Positions 17,084-26,985 are shown, counted from the stretch's first letter. The stretch is 64,000 bases of DNA from JADFXI01 sp963784135 (GCA_963784135.1 CAWAQG010000012.1:124001-188000), one strand, 5' to 3'. Program-made: numbers and translations. The notes: a model not told the origin generated them from the letters alone.

Positions 17084-18961
17084 CTACTTCGTTGCTGCAA
17101 CCCTCAAATCATTGACCCTCCGGAAATCTGATGCAGCAAGTTCTTTTTCCCCCATAATCAGATAGAGATTGCCGCGATTAGCATAGGCTTCGCCGGAGTT
17201 TCTGTCTAATGCGATTGCTTTATTAAAATCTTCTAATGCCCTTTCGTATTGACTGACATTGGCATAAGTAATACCCCGATTGATATATGCTGCGGGTTTA
17301 TCCGGCTCTATTGAGATAGCCTTTTTAAAAAATTCCATAGCTTTGTCCTGGTTTCCACTCCGGCCATACCCAATGCCGAGGTTTAAATAATTCATATATG
17401 CCCGGGGATGTCCCGGCTTAAGGGCCATAGCCCTATCTAAATCGAGCGCCGCCTTATCAAGCTGCCCCAGCTTCATGAAGAGCTCTCCACGATTGCTGAC
17501 TGCCTGGAAGTCAGATGGATCAATTGAAATTGCTTTGTCATAGTCTTCCAGGGCCTTATCCAAACGTCCCATTCCGATAAAAGCCATCCCTCTGTTCATA
17601 AAGACAAAGGACAGGTCTCCTGTCCCTTTTTCGATAACGTAACTCAACAGCGCTATGCTGTCTTTCCAAATACTTGTTTGTTTGATTGTAAAATATGACA
17701 TTGATGCAAATAAAAAAACCACAAAAACAATGCCGAGCATCCTGGCCTTCAGGGCCTCTGTTTTTTTAAAAACCCATGCAACGCCCAATCCTGTTATCAG
17801 GAATGGGCCGAGACTGGGCAGATAAGTATACCTGTCCGCCATTGCCTGAATTCCCACCTGAACGATACCGATGACAGGGAGCAATGTTATAACATAGTAG
17901 CCCCAAACAGCTAACCATAACTTTTGTTTCTTCGCCATGACTATGCATGCTGCCGTAATGCCGAACACAAGAATGACCGATAAAAGGCACTCCTCAGAAA
18001 GCAATGATATGTTCTTCGGATATGGATAATACGGAGTCAGATTCATAGGTAGTATCATTTTCCAAAGATATGACATGAGAGATTCAGTAGCCACAAGCAC
18101 CCGTACGGACAATGGTATTACATCAAAAGTGCGTAGTGCCCCTCCTGCCTTTTGCGCCAAAACAGTCAGCACTGACGAAATGAGACTCAATGCAATGAGC
18201 GGGAGTTTCTCAAGCAATGCAGACAGAAATGATTTCATGGAACTGATTCTATTAAATGGATGCCAGTCCAAAATAAGCAAAACCGCCGGAAGGCTTACCG
18301 CCATAGGTTTGCTCAGCAGGGCAAGGGCGAATAAAAAGAGGACAAGGATGTAGTGCTTGTTCGTATAAGCCAGGATGCTGAGCAGGAAAAACATTGCGCA
18401 CAGGAGGTCCTTTCTCTCAGAAACCCATGCCACCGACTCCACATGAAGAGGATGAAGGCCGAACAATAAACCTGTCACTGCCGCAATAATTAGATAACTC
18501 CCTTTTTCGGAGGGGCGAAGCGGCGGATTCTGCTGCCGTGAAGGGCGCCATGCCTCCAGGAGTTTTGCAACCAGAATCACCACGATAAACGTATTGACAG
18601 CATGGAGGATATTGTTGGTCAGGTGGTGCCCCATGGGATTCAACCCCCAGACAGCGTAATCCAGGGCATGGGACACCCATGTAAGAGGATGCCAGTTTGC
18701 CTCATAAAAATCAAAAAAAGCCCACTTGAAAAAAGCCAAGTTTAGCGGATGTATATGCGGGTTCTCGTATACATAGCGGTTGTCATCCCACAGAACGAAT
18801 TTGTTATGAAGACAGGAGAGATACACTAAAAATGTCAGCAGAGAAACGAAGCCGGCAACAGAGTATTTGAATCGCGGCGTCTCGTACATAGGTGCAGACG
18901 CGCCTTGCATGCTCCGGCCTGCCGCCGAAGTTCTTTTCTCTTTCCGTGAAGACTTGCCCAT
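17084..18961 (-). CDS. GT-C-type membrane protein with C-terminal TPRs
   Basis: The N-terminal 420 residues are a multi-pass membrane domain (10 or more helices) with the signature WDDNRYVYENPHI in the first extracytoplasmic loop, HPLHVESVAWVSERKDLL, and ADRYTYLPSLG near the last helices. This is the TMTC/PMT-like layout of lipid-linked sugar transferases. The C-terminus (about 470-615) contains four to five TPR units (e.g. AISIDPSDFQAVSNRGELFM). It is the least repeat-laden of four paralogues in the window, with a possible CCCTCC-type insertion only at NPPLRPSEKGSY. Substrate is unknown; protein or surface glycosylation is the likely role. It starts 2 nt after the GT2 stop at 18,964, so the two may be co-expressed. 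Confidence 0.85.
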   Translation of the reverse strand: MGKSSRKEKRTSAAGRSMQGASAPMYETPRFKYSVAGFVSLLTFLVYLSCLHNKFVLWDDNRYVYENPHIHPLNLAFFKWAFFDFYEANWHPLTWVSHALDYAVWGLNPMGHHLTNNILHAVNTFIVVILVAKLLEAWRPSRQQNPPLRPSEKGSYLIIAAVTGLLFGLHPLHVESVAWVSERKDLLCAMFFLLSILAYTNKHYILVLFLFALALLSKPMAVSLPAVLLILDWHPFNRISSMKSFLSALLEKLPLIALSLISSVLTVLAQKAGGALRTFDVIPLSVRVLVATESLMSYLWKMILPMNLTPYYPYPKNISLLSEECLLSVILVFGITAACIVMAKKQKLWLAVWGYYVITLLPVIGIVQVGIQAMADRYTYLPSLGPFLITGLGVAWVFKKTEALKARMLGIVFVVFLFASMSYFTIKQTSIWKDSIALLSYVIEKGTGDLSFVFMNRGMAFIGMGRLDKALEDYDKAISIDPSDFQAVSNRGELFMKLGQLDKAALDLDRAMALKPGHPRAYMNYLNLGIGYGRSGNQDKAMEFFKKAISIEPDKPAAYINRGITYANVSQYERALEDFNKAIALDRNSGEAYANRGNLYLIMGEKELAASDFRRVNDLRVAATK

Positions 18962-18963
18962 TT

Positions 18964-19725
18964 TTATTGGACCAGGCGCCTGCCGCTGCCGTCAAAAATC
19001 TTAAACTTTTTTACCCCCATTTTGCACAGTACAAACTTCATTGTGGTGGCCAGCACCCCGAATCCGTACTTTACGCTCCTTCCGAAATTTATGGAAGATG
19101 CTTCCCGAAAGTATCTCGTGGGGCAACTCAGTTCCCCGATTCTGAAGCCAAAGTAAACCGCCTGAGCGAGCATCTCGCTGTCGAAAACAAAATCGTCCGA
19201 GTTCTCATCCAGCGGCAATGTCTCCAGCACCTCGCGGGTGAATGCCCGGAACCCTGTATGATATTCAGACAGTTTGACTCCAAGGGCGATATTTTCAATA
19301 AGCGTGAGAAACCTGTTTGCGATATATTTATAGAGCGGCATGCCTCCTCTCAGCGCCGTGCCTCCAAGTATCCGGGACCCAAGAACAACATCGTAGTGAC
19401 CTGAGGCTATCATCGAGGCCATCGCCGTCACAAGCCGTGGAGAATACTGGTAATCAGGATGCACCATCACGACAATATCCGCCCCATGCCTGATTGCTTC
19501 ACTATAGCATGTTTTCTGGTTTCCTCCATATCCTTTGTTTTCCAGATGAACTATGGTCTTTATGCCCAATTCCTGCGCTATCTTTAAAGTAGCGTCTTTC
19601 GAATAGTCATCAACCAGGATGACCTCATCCACATATTCATGCGGAAGTTCTTCATAAGTCTTGCGCAGAGTCTGTTCCGCGTTGTAAGCCGGCATTATTA
19701 CAATAAGCTTCCTGCCGAGTATCAT
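18964..19725 (-). CDS. GT2 family glycosyltransferase (DPM1-like)
   Basis: This is a GT-A fold transferase starting MILGRKLIVIMPAYNAEQTL. The nucleotide-binding VILVDDYSKDAT and the metal-binding VMVHPDYQYSP (HPD in place of DxD-like DAD) are present, then LGSRILGG and EYHTGFRAFTREVL, as in polyprenyl-phosphate mannose/glucose synthases. No C-terminal membrane helices are seen. The start is uncertain; in-frame ATGs exist at 19,740, 19,746 and 19,827 and none has a good ribosome site. It is probably an undecaprenyl-phosphate sugar synthase that supplies donors for the adjoining GT-C protein encoded at 17,084-18,961. Confidence 0.88.
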   Translation of the reverse strand: MILGRKLIVIMPAYNAEQTLRKTYEELPHEYVDEVILVDDYSKDATLKIAQELGIKTIVHLENKGYGGNQKTCYSEAIRHGADIVVMVHPDYQYSPRLVTAMASMIASGHYDVVLGSRILGGTALRGGMPLYKYIANRFLTLIENIALGVKLSEYHTGFRAFTREVLETLPLDENSDDFVFDSEMLAQAVYFGFRIGELSCPTRYFREASSINFGRSVKYGFGVLATTMKFVLCKMGVKKFKIFDGSGRRLVQ

Positions 19726-19875
19726 GAGGAATATACCCATAAACATATACAGCTGAAATTGAAGGTGCAAAAAAGATAAATCATATTCTTGTATTTCTTG
19801 CTGAATTGCATGCCCATCATATATCATGTATATTGATATTTTAACACTTTAACTTTCAATATTATTTCATAAATT

Positions 19876-21159
19876 ATGAAAAATTACCGGTTTATATTTA
19901 TTTTAGTGTTAAGCCTTATTATCAGGATTTATCTGGCAGTTTTTACTGAAGGCACGTATGATGTTGAGATATGGAAGGACCATGCTGAAAAAATATCTTC
20001 CGTTGGAATGTTTCAATATTACAAGGATTCGTATAATACCGAAAGGCAGTTTAACCACCCTCCGGTCATCGGATATACAGTAACTTTAATTTACAAGTTA
20101 AGTCAGGCTTTAAACATCCCATTTAAAGCAGCTTTCAGAATGCCATTTGCACTACTTGATTTTCTCTGCGCTTATTTCATTTTTCTTCATTTCAGGGACA
20201 GCAGATACCGGAAAATATTTGTTTCGTTGTACCTTCTCTGTCCGGCTGTTTTTATATTGTCGTCTTACCATGGGAACACTGATTCGCTTTTAGGGCTCTT
20301 TATTATAATTTCTTTATATTTCTTAACAAAAAATGATTTTTTAAAAGCCGGAATATTTATTGGTATCGGAGCATGTGTTAAATGGATTATTATAATTGTC
20401 CTTCCGGTTTATTTTTTTTCAAAATGCGATTTGAGGAAAAAGATCAAGTTGGTTTCAGGTTTTTCCATAACTTTTCTTCTCGGGTATCTCTTCTTTCTTA
20501 TTCATGATTTTGACGCAGTTGCAAATGGTGTTTTTAAATACTCCGGTCAACTGATACAGTCGACAAAAGGTATTCCAATCTGGGGTAACATAATATTTTA
20601 TAGTTTATTGGGGAATTTATATACGCATTATCTTTCGTTCCCTTCAGCGGAAACTTTAAATAATGGATTAATTTTTATTTTAGAAAACAACCGCATAATT
20701 ATAATAGCTGCAATAATTTTATATTCGTTTTTTACCAGAAACCGTGAAATGCCTGATACCGGGAAGAGACTTGGAGAAATGTTTTTTCTTTTTTACGCTT
20801 TAACAAATTTTTTTGCTTTTCAGTATTTTGCCTGGGCCTTGCCTTGTTTTTTGTTTTTAAGATGGAATGCTTTAATACCCGCCTATATTCTTATCTCAGG
20901 TTATCTCTACTCGCTTTATTATACGTTAACAGGCTCTTTTTTATTAAAAGGAAACTGGGATTTTATCGGTCATCCTTTATTTTCTTCAACATTCCTTGTT
21001 TTCAGGGATATCACTGTTCTTTTTTTCATTAGTTATGGGACAATATATTTTATTCACGCGCTTAGAGAAGAATACAAAAATGATTTTAGCTCATTGTTAA
21101 AACTGGAAGCATTAAATTCAGATAATGCAAAAATTAAAAAGCGGAGAAAACTGAGATAA
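19876..21159 (+). CDS. GT-C-like multi-pass membrane glycosyltransferase
   Basis: This 427-residue hydrophobic protein has about ten membrane helices. The first loop carries TEGTYDVEIWKDHAEKI, an acidic motif typical of the lipid-phosphate-sugar-dependent GT-C mannosyltransferase class, followed by RQFNHPPVIGYTVTL. A basic C-terminal tail (NAKIKKRRKLR) would be cytoplasmic. The gene is notably A/T-rich compared with its neighbours, suggesting acquisition by transfer. It forms a plus-strand run with the next two membrane transferases. Confidence 0.75.
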   Translation: MKNYRFIFILVLSLIIRIYLAVFTEGTYDVEIWKDHAEKISSVGMFQYYKDSYNTERQFNHPPVIGYTVTLIYKLSQALNIPFKAAFRMPFALLDFLCAYFIFLHFRDSRYRKIFVSLYLLCPAVFILSSYHGNTDSLLGLFIIISLYFLTKNDFLKAGIFIGIGACVKWIIIIVLPVYFFSKCDLRKKIKLVSGFSITFLLGYLFFLIHDFDAVANGVFKYSGQLIQSTKGIPIWGNIIFYSLLGNLYTHYLSFPSAETLNNGLIFILENNRIIIIAAIILYSFFTRNREMPDTGKRLGEMFFLFYALTNFFAFQYFAWALPCFLFLRWNALIPAYILISGYLYSLYYTLTGSFLLKGNWDFIGHPLFSSTFLVFRDITVLFFISYGTIYFIHALREEYKNDFSSLLKLEALNSDNAKIKKRRKLR

Positions 21160-21229
21160 AAAACAGGCTGAAAGAAATTTCCTTTCAGGTCTTGTGTGTT
21201 CAAATAGAGGCCGATTAAAGGAACAAAAT

Positions 21230-22630
21230 ATGACGAGGTTGAATTACAAGGCATTAGCAGGTTTTATTTTTTTAGGCGGCATTATTTTAAGAATATTGCT
21301 ATGCTGGTCTAATCCTCCCGACAATGCCTTTGACAATCATTTTGAGCCGATTTTCATGATAATGGATTCGGGCAAAATCCCGGCCAAGGACGCCTGCTGG
21401 CAATGCTACCAGCCCCCGGTGTTTTATGGGGTGTCTGCAATGGTTGGGAATATCGCTGTTAATATGGGAGCAAAATTGCCGCAATTATTGAAGCTGTTTC
21501 AATTTATCTCTTGTTTTTATGGCATCGCGACCTTAGGAATAATTTATTTGGTCCTTGGTAAATTGCCATTATCTGATTTTTCAAAGCTTATTGCTTTTAG
21601 TACGGTATGTTTTCTGCCCCGCCATATTTATATGTCGGCAATGAATTCAAATGATACAATAAGTTATTTGTTCGTGGCTATCAGCATATATTTACTATTA
21701 ATAGCAATTGAGCGGAAATTGCCTCATTTAATCCTTCTGGCGGCAAGTATCGTCATAGCAATAACCTTGTTTACAAAATATACTTCTTATGTTGTGCTGC
21801 CGATTATTCTAATTTCCTTCGGTTCGCTTTTTTATAAGGGGCTTATTGTCCCACGAAGAAAAGTTGCGGCCTCCTTGATTTTGATACTCTTTATACCAAT
21901 AACAGCATTAAGCGTATATTTTATATCGAATATAAATAATTACGGCAATCCGTTGCCCTGGAACGTTAAACAGCTGGATCCCAGTCTCACTGAGCCCCAT
22001 GATAATGAACGGATAGATTTTATTAGTTTCAAACCATTAGAAAGCATAAAGACACCAATAATCGTTCCAGGCAAGATGCATTCTTTCTGGACTCTCGTAT
22101 ACAGCGGAATGTGGTTCGATAACGAACCTAAATTTCTATATTTCATGGACTCAAATCAAGACTGGTGGCTTCGCTATTATGCCTGGCTCAGGGGTGAACG
22201 AGGGTTTCCTGAAGATGACAATGCCATGTCACGCCTGACAAAATTAAATGGGTCCGGCCTTATCGCCCTCGGACTCTTTCCTCTCCTGTTGATGATGAAC
22301 GGCTTTTATAATTATTTTGGGGGAAACTGGAAAATTTGGACCAAAACAACAGGAATTGAAGCGGCAAAAATGAGCATATTCCCTACGCTTTTATTCAGCA
22401 ATGCGGCAATTATTATTGCACTTGTTTTAAGATTGCCGGTATATAGCGCAATGAAAGCATCTTATTTTCTTAATTCATTGCCTGCATTTTCAGTCTTCCT
22501 CAGTCTTGGTGTGATGCCTTGCGAGAAAAATAAAAAATTAAAATGGACCATCGTTGTAGTATTTGGTGTTTTATTTTCTCTTGTAAGTCTGCATATTCTG
22601 AATATATTCCGGTCATTGATCAGTCACTAA
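21230..22630 (+). CDS. Predicted membrane glycosyltransferase (GT-C/ArnT-like)
   Basis: The start at 21,230 follows AAAGGAAC; an upstream ATG at 21,194 has no ribosome site. The 466-residue product has about ten to twelve helices. The first extracytoplasmic loop (NPPDNAFDNHFEPIFMIMDS) is followed by CWQCYQPPVFYG, the QPPxFY motif common in GT39/ArnT-like and PMT_2 proteins. Substrate is unknown. The gene is A/T-rich, like the preceding one, and ends 1 nt before the next start. Confidence 0.75.
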   Translation: MTRLNYKALAGFIFLGGIILRILLCWSNPPDNAFDNHFEPIFMIMDSGKIPAKDACWQCYQPPVFYGVSAMVGNIAVNMGAKLPQLLKLFQFISCFYGIATLGIIYLVLGKLPLSDFSKLIAFSTVCFLPRHIYMSAMNSNDTISYLFVAISIYLLLIAIERKLPHLILLAASIVIAITLFTKYTSYVVLPIILISFGSLFYKGLIVPRRKVAASLILILFIPITALSVYFISNINNYGNPLPWNVKQLDPSLTEPHDNERIDFISFKPLESIKTPIIVPGKMHSFWTLVYSGMWFDNEPKFLYFMDSNQDWWLRYYAWLRGERGFPEDDNAMSRLTKLNGSGLIALGLFPLLLMMNGFYNYFGGNWKIWTKTTGIEAAKMSIFPTLLFSNAAIIIALVLRLPVYSAMKASYFLNSLPAFSVFLSLGVMPCEKNKKLKWTIVVVFGVLFSLVSLHILNIFRSLISH

Positions 22631-22631
22631 T

Positions 22632-24170
22632 ATGATAATGCAGCTTTGGGCGAAGACAAATAAAAAAAGGGACCGTGCGGTCATGGCAATCGTCCTGCTC
22701 CTGTCATTAATTGTGCTGCTTCCGGGACTTGGCAATCAGTTCCTGTGGCAGGACGAGGCCCAGACCGCGCTCATAGCAGGGACTGTACTCACTGGCGGCA
22801 TACCCCTCGGCTACGACGGGAAGAACTTCTTTTCTCAGGAACTCGGCAGGGAGTACAGCGAGAACTACATCTGGAGGTGGCAACCATGGCTGCCCTTTTA
22901 CGTGCTTGCTGCGTTCTTCGCTATATTGGGTAAGAGCACGTTTGCAGCGAGACTGCCTTTTGCATTGTTCGGCATTGCAACCACGGTCCTTGCTTACCGT
23001 TTTGCGGCGACCTTGTGGCAGAGCAGGCGGGCGGGGTTCTTTGCCGCCCTTGTTCTCCTTATGAACGTGCCGTTTCTGCTGCTTACCCGGCAGTGCAGAC
23101 ATTATGCACCTATTATGTTCTTCGACCTCCTTTCACTTTATGGATACTGCAGCCTGCTTGAGCGGAAGAAATATTCGGGTGTCATTTTCGTCCTGTCTGC
23201 AATTGCGCTGTTTCAAAGCCATTATGTCCACTATGCGGCGCTGATGGCCGCCGTAATTACTCATGCCATCCTGTTCCATCGCAACAGGCTCAAGGCTGTG
23301 CTGATATCCGTAGGCCTGACCGTGGCGGTAAACGCGCCCTGGATTATCTGGTATTCCGCTTTGTCAGATATAGTAACTGGTCCTTCTGATATAACTAATC
23401 GCGCAGTTGCGTTTGCAAAGGATTACCTATGGAAGATCGGGAAGTATGCCTTCCCGCCGCTGTTATTACTCGCGCCTATGGCTCTTTGGGCAATCGGCCG
23501 CTCAAAGTGGAGAAAACCGCAATTCATGACCGCTGTCCTATGGCAAAGGCTGATACTGCTCCTGCTCTTCTTTACGGCGACCCTCACGGCTGTCTGTCTC
23601 ACTTCACCATACCCTTTTTTCAGGTACATCGCTCCTCTGGTCCCTGTTTCAAGCATTGTAATCTCTCTCATACTGGACCGTGTTGCAGCAGCCCATCGCA
23701 TTGCGGGGACGATTGCTGCAATCATTATGCTCGCTTCGCTCGGCCTTGCCTGGTCAGTGCCCGACTACTTCTATGAGGTCACTCACGACTATAATGGTCC
23801 TATTGAGGGTATCGTGAAGTATATTGAGAAGCATGCTTACAAAGACGACGTGGTGGCTATGACATACGGAGATTTGCCGGTGAAGTTCTATACGGGTTTG
23901 CGCGTGATAGGAGGGCTCACCGGCGAAGACCTGACGCCTGCGAGAAACGCCGACTGGATCGTAATACGCAAGCACATCATTTGTGAAAAGGACATGGAAG
24001 TGCACAACTTTCTTGTGTCCCAGGTACCGTTTGAGAAGTACGATGCTATAACAATAGACTCCCCCGACTTGCCCTTTGAAAACCGGGAGGAGCCCGACCT
24101 GCATCTGTTCAGGACAGCTGAGGACGACCGTGTTGTCATACTTCACAGGCGCGACTCACCGTCACGGTAG
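22632..24170 (+). CDS. Dolichyl-P-mannose-type (PMT_2/GT83) glycosyltransferase
   Basis: This 512-residue protein has a short cytoplasmic N-terminus, about eleven helices and a soluble C-terminal extracytoplasmic domain (after DYFYEVTHDYNGPIEG). The loop motif NQFLWQDEAQTALIAGTVLT contains the acidic residues that act as catalytic base in ArnT/PMT enzymes, and the WRWQPWLPFYVLAAFFAILG segment matches the PPLxY-like region. It probably moves a sugar from a polyprenyl phosphate to a glycan, lipid or protein outside the membrane. GC content is back to the chromosomal level, unlike the two genes before it. Confidence 0.8.
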   Translation: MIMQLWAKTNKKRDRAVMAIVLLLSLIVLLPGLGNQFLWQDEAQTALIAGTVLTGGIPLGYDGKNFFSQELGREYSENYIWRWQPWLPFYVLAAFFAILGKSTFAARLPFALFGIATTVLAYRFAATLWQSRRAGFFAALVLLMNVPFLLLTRQCRHYAPIMFFDLLSLYGYCSLLERKKYSGVIFVLSAIALFQSHYVHYAALMAAVITHAILFHRNRLKAVLISVGLTVAVNAPWIIWYSALSDIVTGPSDITNRAVAFAKDYLWKIGKYAFPPLLLLAPMALWAIGRSKWRKPQFMTAVLWQRLILLLLFFTATLTAVCLTSPYPFFRYIAPLVPVSSIVISLILDRVAAAHRIAGTIAAIIMLASLGLAWSVPDYFYEVTHDYNGPIEGIVKYIEKHAYKDDVVAMTYGDLPVKFYTGLRVIGGLTGEDLTPARNADWIVIRKHIICEKDMEVHNFLVSQVPFEKYDAITIDSPDLPFENREEPDLHLFRTAEDDRVVILHRRDSPSR

Positions 24171-24239
24171 CTGTTAGAGCAATCTAAGGTATTTTATAAT
24201 ATTTTTTGCTGAAAACATGTTTTCACTTAACTCTATTTT

Positions 24240-25205
24240 TCAGGGCAAGTATTTCTTGATAATAGGACCAAGCGAAAGAGTAAGAGAGTATGGAAGTCCC
24301 TTCCATATTTTACTCGCCAGGCCATAAACTTCGTTCTGTGTATATTCGCTTCCTGATTCGATGGAATAATTGACAGGTTTGAATATCTGTTTAAAATGGT
24401 ATGTTCCCGAATCGAAAGTGCTTCTTCCCATATCCAGATAATAGAGTCCCCTTCCCTTCAAAAATTTAATTGTCTCCCAATAAAGAAAATAATTCGCATA
24501 TTTTTTATTATATTCGCTCAGTGAAGAAGCCATGAGACCGTATAGAGTGTCCTTATCGGACAAACAGAGCATGGACCCTATCGCCTTGTCGCGGTCAAAT
24601 ACAGTGATTATTATGCCATCCTGGAAAGCAGATATGATGTTGGATATATAGCTCTTCTTATGCACCGGCGATCCGAGCCGATGCATGTTCAGCGAATAAA
24701 CCCTATAGAAATTATCTATCGCTCGTTCATATCGTACAGTGAACCCGAATTTTTGACATTTCCTTATGTGCTTTCGAGTATATCTCGAAAGTTTTTTCTC
24801 ATATTCCTCAATAGTGTCAATTTCTGCTATAGAGTTGACATAGTTAGGGTTTGATCTCAAGGGCACACTATTTCTGGTCTGAATTATGATTTTATTATTC
24901 CTCAGATATGACAATAAAGCATTATGCAACTCAGTGCTGTTATAAAAATAACCCGAATACGTTAGATAAGGCATTGAAATATAGCCTTTAGTTGTTTTAA
25001 AGCTTCCCACCAAGGCAAAATCATTACCTTGTGTTATAAGAATAAATAAAGGGTCAAACCCATATGACTTCTTTATAATATAAAACCATTCAAAACGAAA
25101 ATACGCTTTGTAATTAACCAAAGAATTCCAAATATCTTTATTTATTTCTTCGTTTATCGAAATATTCATTGTTTGCCGGGCTCTACGATTCTCGCTTTCT
25201 ATCAT
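24240..25205 (-). CDS. FemAB-like (GNAT-fold) acyltransferase
   Basis: This 321-residue protein resembles the FemAB-related proteins found in exopolysaccharide and XrtA/PEP-CTERM loci. Recognisable parts are the RYTRKHIRKCQKFGFTVRYE helix-strand unit, the HRLGSPVHKKSY segment (corresponding to the HGTPxxx motif of that group), AIGSMLCLSDKDTLYGLMAS and YLDMGRSTFDSGTYHFKQIF near the end. Family members transfer amino-acyl or acyl groups to cell-wall or surface precursors. It is the last gene of a minus-strand operon of nine genes starting at 32,462. Confidence 0.8.
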   Translation of the reverse strand: MIESENRRARQTMNISINEEINKDIWNSLVNYKAYFRFEWFYIIKKSYGFDPLFILITQGNDFALVGSFKTTKGYISMPYLTYSGYFYNSTELHNALLSYLRNNKIIIQTRNSVPLRSNPNYVNSIAEIDTIEEYEKKLSRYTRKHIRKCQKFGFTVRYERAIDNFYRVYSLNMHRLGSPVHKKSYISNIISAFQDGIIITVFDRDKAIGSMLCLSDKDTLYGLMASSLSEYNKKYANYFLYWETIKFLKGRGLYYLDMGRSTFDSGTYHFKQIFKPVNYSIESGSEYTQNEVYGLASKIWKGLPYSLTLSLGPIIKKYLP

Positions 25206-25208
25206 ACC

Positions 25209-25871
25209 TCACTTTGCAAATATTACTGCTTCCCGATGCAGGTCCAAGACACAATGAAATCCTTTATTAGCCAATACATCTTTAAAGACCGGATTAATAT
25301 ATAAAATGTATATGCTTCGCCTGCGTAACCTCAAAGAGTCTTCAATGTTGTCTATAACCTTGTTGAATACTTCCTCTTCAAACGGGTTGTAGAAACAGAA
25401 TATAGCTGCATCATCGGGTATCCGGTATTTGGCTGCATCGATGTTGACGATTTCAACTTCGGTGTTGTCATATTTCTTCTTATTCCTCCGGTAAATGCGC
25501 AAATTGTTTCCGCATATGGCACATAAGGCTTGTGAGATTTCCACGCCGATGAGGCGTTTAAATCCGTATTCAAGAGCTACCAGGAGCACTCGGCCTTTTC
25601 CAGAGCCGAAGTCAACCAGAACACTGTCGGTTAATTCCATTTTTAACGTGTTGAGCAGTTTTCGGAGAATATAATAATTCGAAGCCATATAATTATGTGC
25701 ATTCCGCCTATCGGCATGCCGGATATCCAGGTTATCAACTTCAACAATACTTGTGGTATCAGTCCCGTACCTCAGATCAAAATAGAGCTCAAAAAAAATA
25801 AAGAACAATGTGCCGAAAAAGCCTCTTTTTTTGATAGAACCAACAAGAAGTGTTCTATAGGATTCCTTCAA
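25209..25871 (-). CDS. Class I SAM-dependent methyltransferase
   Basis: This 220-residue protein has the Rossmann SAM-binding motif VLVDFGSGKGRVLLVALEYG followed by the acidic end of strand 2 (GVEIS) and a DAAKY motif III region. IFCFYNPFEEEVF could be motif IV. The N-terminus contains a hydrophobic amphipathic stretch (FFGTLFFIFFELYFDLRYG) that may bind membrane. The substrate is unknown; its place between a deacetylase and a FemAB-like gene suggests modification of a surface glycan. It overlaps the deacetylase gene by 17 nt. Confidence 0.85.
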   Translation of the reverse strand: MKESYRTLLVGSIKKRGFFGTLFFIFFELYFDLRYGTDTTSIVEVDNLDIRHADRRNAHNYMASNYYILRKLLNTLKMELTDSVLVDFGSGKGRVLLVALEYGFKRLIGVEISQALCAICGNNLRIYRRNKKKYDNTEVEIVNIDAAKYRIPDDAAIFCFYNPFEEEVFNKVIDNIEDSLRLRRRSIYILYINPVFKDVLANKGFHCVLDLHREAVIFAK

Positions 25872-26679
25872 GATTATCCTTATCCTTTTGTAGAATAGTG
25901 CAGAACTGAGAGCATGTTATGAATCTAAAACTCCTTTCGAGCGCTGTAGAAATCAGAGTGTTGAAAAAGTCTTTCGCCCTCGTCGAACCGCAGAGATTAA
26001 AATAGATCATATTGCGTATTGCCCGGGGCGGGGTTATTGCCCCATGAGAACTTTGGACTAAATCAAAGCAATGACAGTAGAACATTGCACTGCGAGAATC
26101 AGCCAAATACCTTGAAATTATCCTCTTAATAGAAGAGCCCGATAACATTAGATAGGGGCTTCCAAATGGAATTTTCAGCATCCCGATACTGCTGACAGGA
26201 ATTCTGATAAAATTGCTGTCCCGTACCTGGTTATTGTTAAGTTTTTTATATCTGCCTGCTCTAATTATGAAGTCCACCGAGGAGGAATCGTAACGGAACC
26301 ATTTACGAATACAGGCAAGAGCATAATCATTAATTTTAAAAGCCGGGGCCCTGAAGCCTTCAACTTTAAAACCCTTCCCGGCAATTTCATCGTACGACCG
26401 CGCTACTTCTTCTTCTACTTCTTTATCCGAAAGGCTGTCCAAAAATCTAAAATCATGCTCTGCGACAGGATGAGAATATCCGTGAGATGCCACCTCATGG
26501 CCATGGCCGACAATGGCTTTAACAAGATCAGTATAATCATTCACAATTCGATAAGTAACAAAAAAAGTCCCTTTAATTTTATAAGCATCCAGCAGTTCAA
26601 GAAAATTATTAACGCCCTTCTCAGTTTGCGGGCCAAAATATTCAACATCGCAGGTAAACATAAAATACTTATTTTTCAT
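25855..26679 (-). CDS. Polysaccharide deacetylase (NodB homology, XrtA-type)
   Basis: I choose the start at 26,679 (MKNKYFMFTCDVEYFG), as the NodB domain begins at once. Motif 1 is TCDVE with the catalytic Asp, motif 2 is HEVASHGYSH with the metal-binding histidines, and motif 3 is RAPAF. MFYCHCFDL near the C-terminus corresponds to motif 5. The layout matches the deacetylases of EPS loci associated with exosortase, which remove N-acetyl groups from amino sugars. The start codon lies within the last codons of a truncated flippase gene, so a deletion seems to have joined the two. Confidence 0.87.
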   Translation of the reverse strand: MKNKYFMFTCDVEYFGPQTEKGVNNFLELLDAYKIKGTFFVTYRIVNDYTDLVKAIVGHGHEVASHGYSHPVAEHDFRFLDSLSDKEVEEEVARSYDEIAGKGFKVEGFRAPAFKINDYALACIRKWFRYDSSSVDFIIRAGRYKKLNNNQVRDSNFIRIPVSSIGMLKIPFGSPYLMLSGSSIKRIISRYLADSRSAMFYCHCFDLVQSSHGAITPPRAIRNMIYFNLCGSTRAKDFFNTLISTALERSFRFITCSQFCTILQKDKDNLEGIL

Positions 26680-26965
26680 GACCGCCGCCGGCAAATTCCG
26701 CTGTGTGCTTTAGCACGGAGAAAGGTACTCCCCCGGAGGCCGTCAATATAAAAATATTATAAATTGCAAACATAAGATTAAAGGTACCAAGCACTCCAGC
26801 ATTATATTTGGTGATAACGATAAAATTGAACAGAAAACCGCATATTCCCATCAGGAATATACTCATAAACATGAAAAAGGAGTCCGTTACAAATTTTGTC
26901 TTTATAGCGCTTATTGCTTCAGTCCTGGTCATGGCACTCTTAGCTATGTCGGTTTTAATCAGCAT
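26669..26965 (-). pseudogene. Truncated polysaccharide flippase (Wzx-like), N-terminal fragment
   Basis: Only 98 residues remain of a flippase that normally has 400-500. The fragment shows the first two helices (SFFMFMSIFLMGICGFLFNF and GTFNLMFAIYNIFILTASGG) and the typical TNKFYNAGxLGxFN-like and GVPFSVLKHTAE segments. It ends in GGHEK, overlapping the deacetylase start by 11 nt. I infer that an internal deletion removed the rest of wzx. The cluster then lacks a visible flippase. Confidence 0.75.
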
Positions 26966-26985
26966 TGTAAAAAGCTGGTAAGGGT

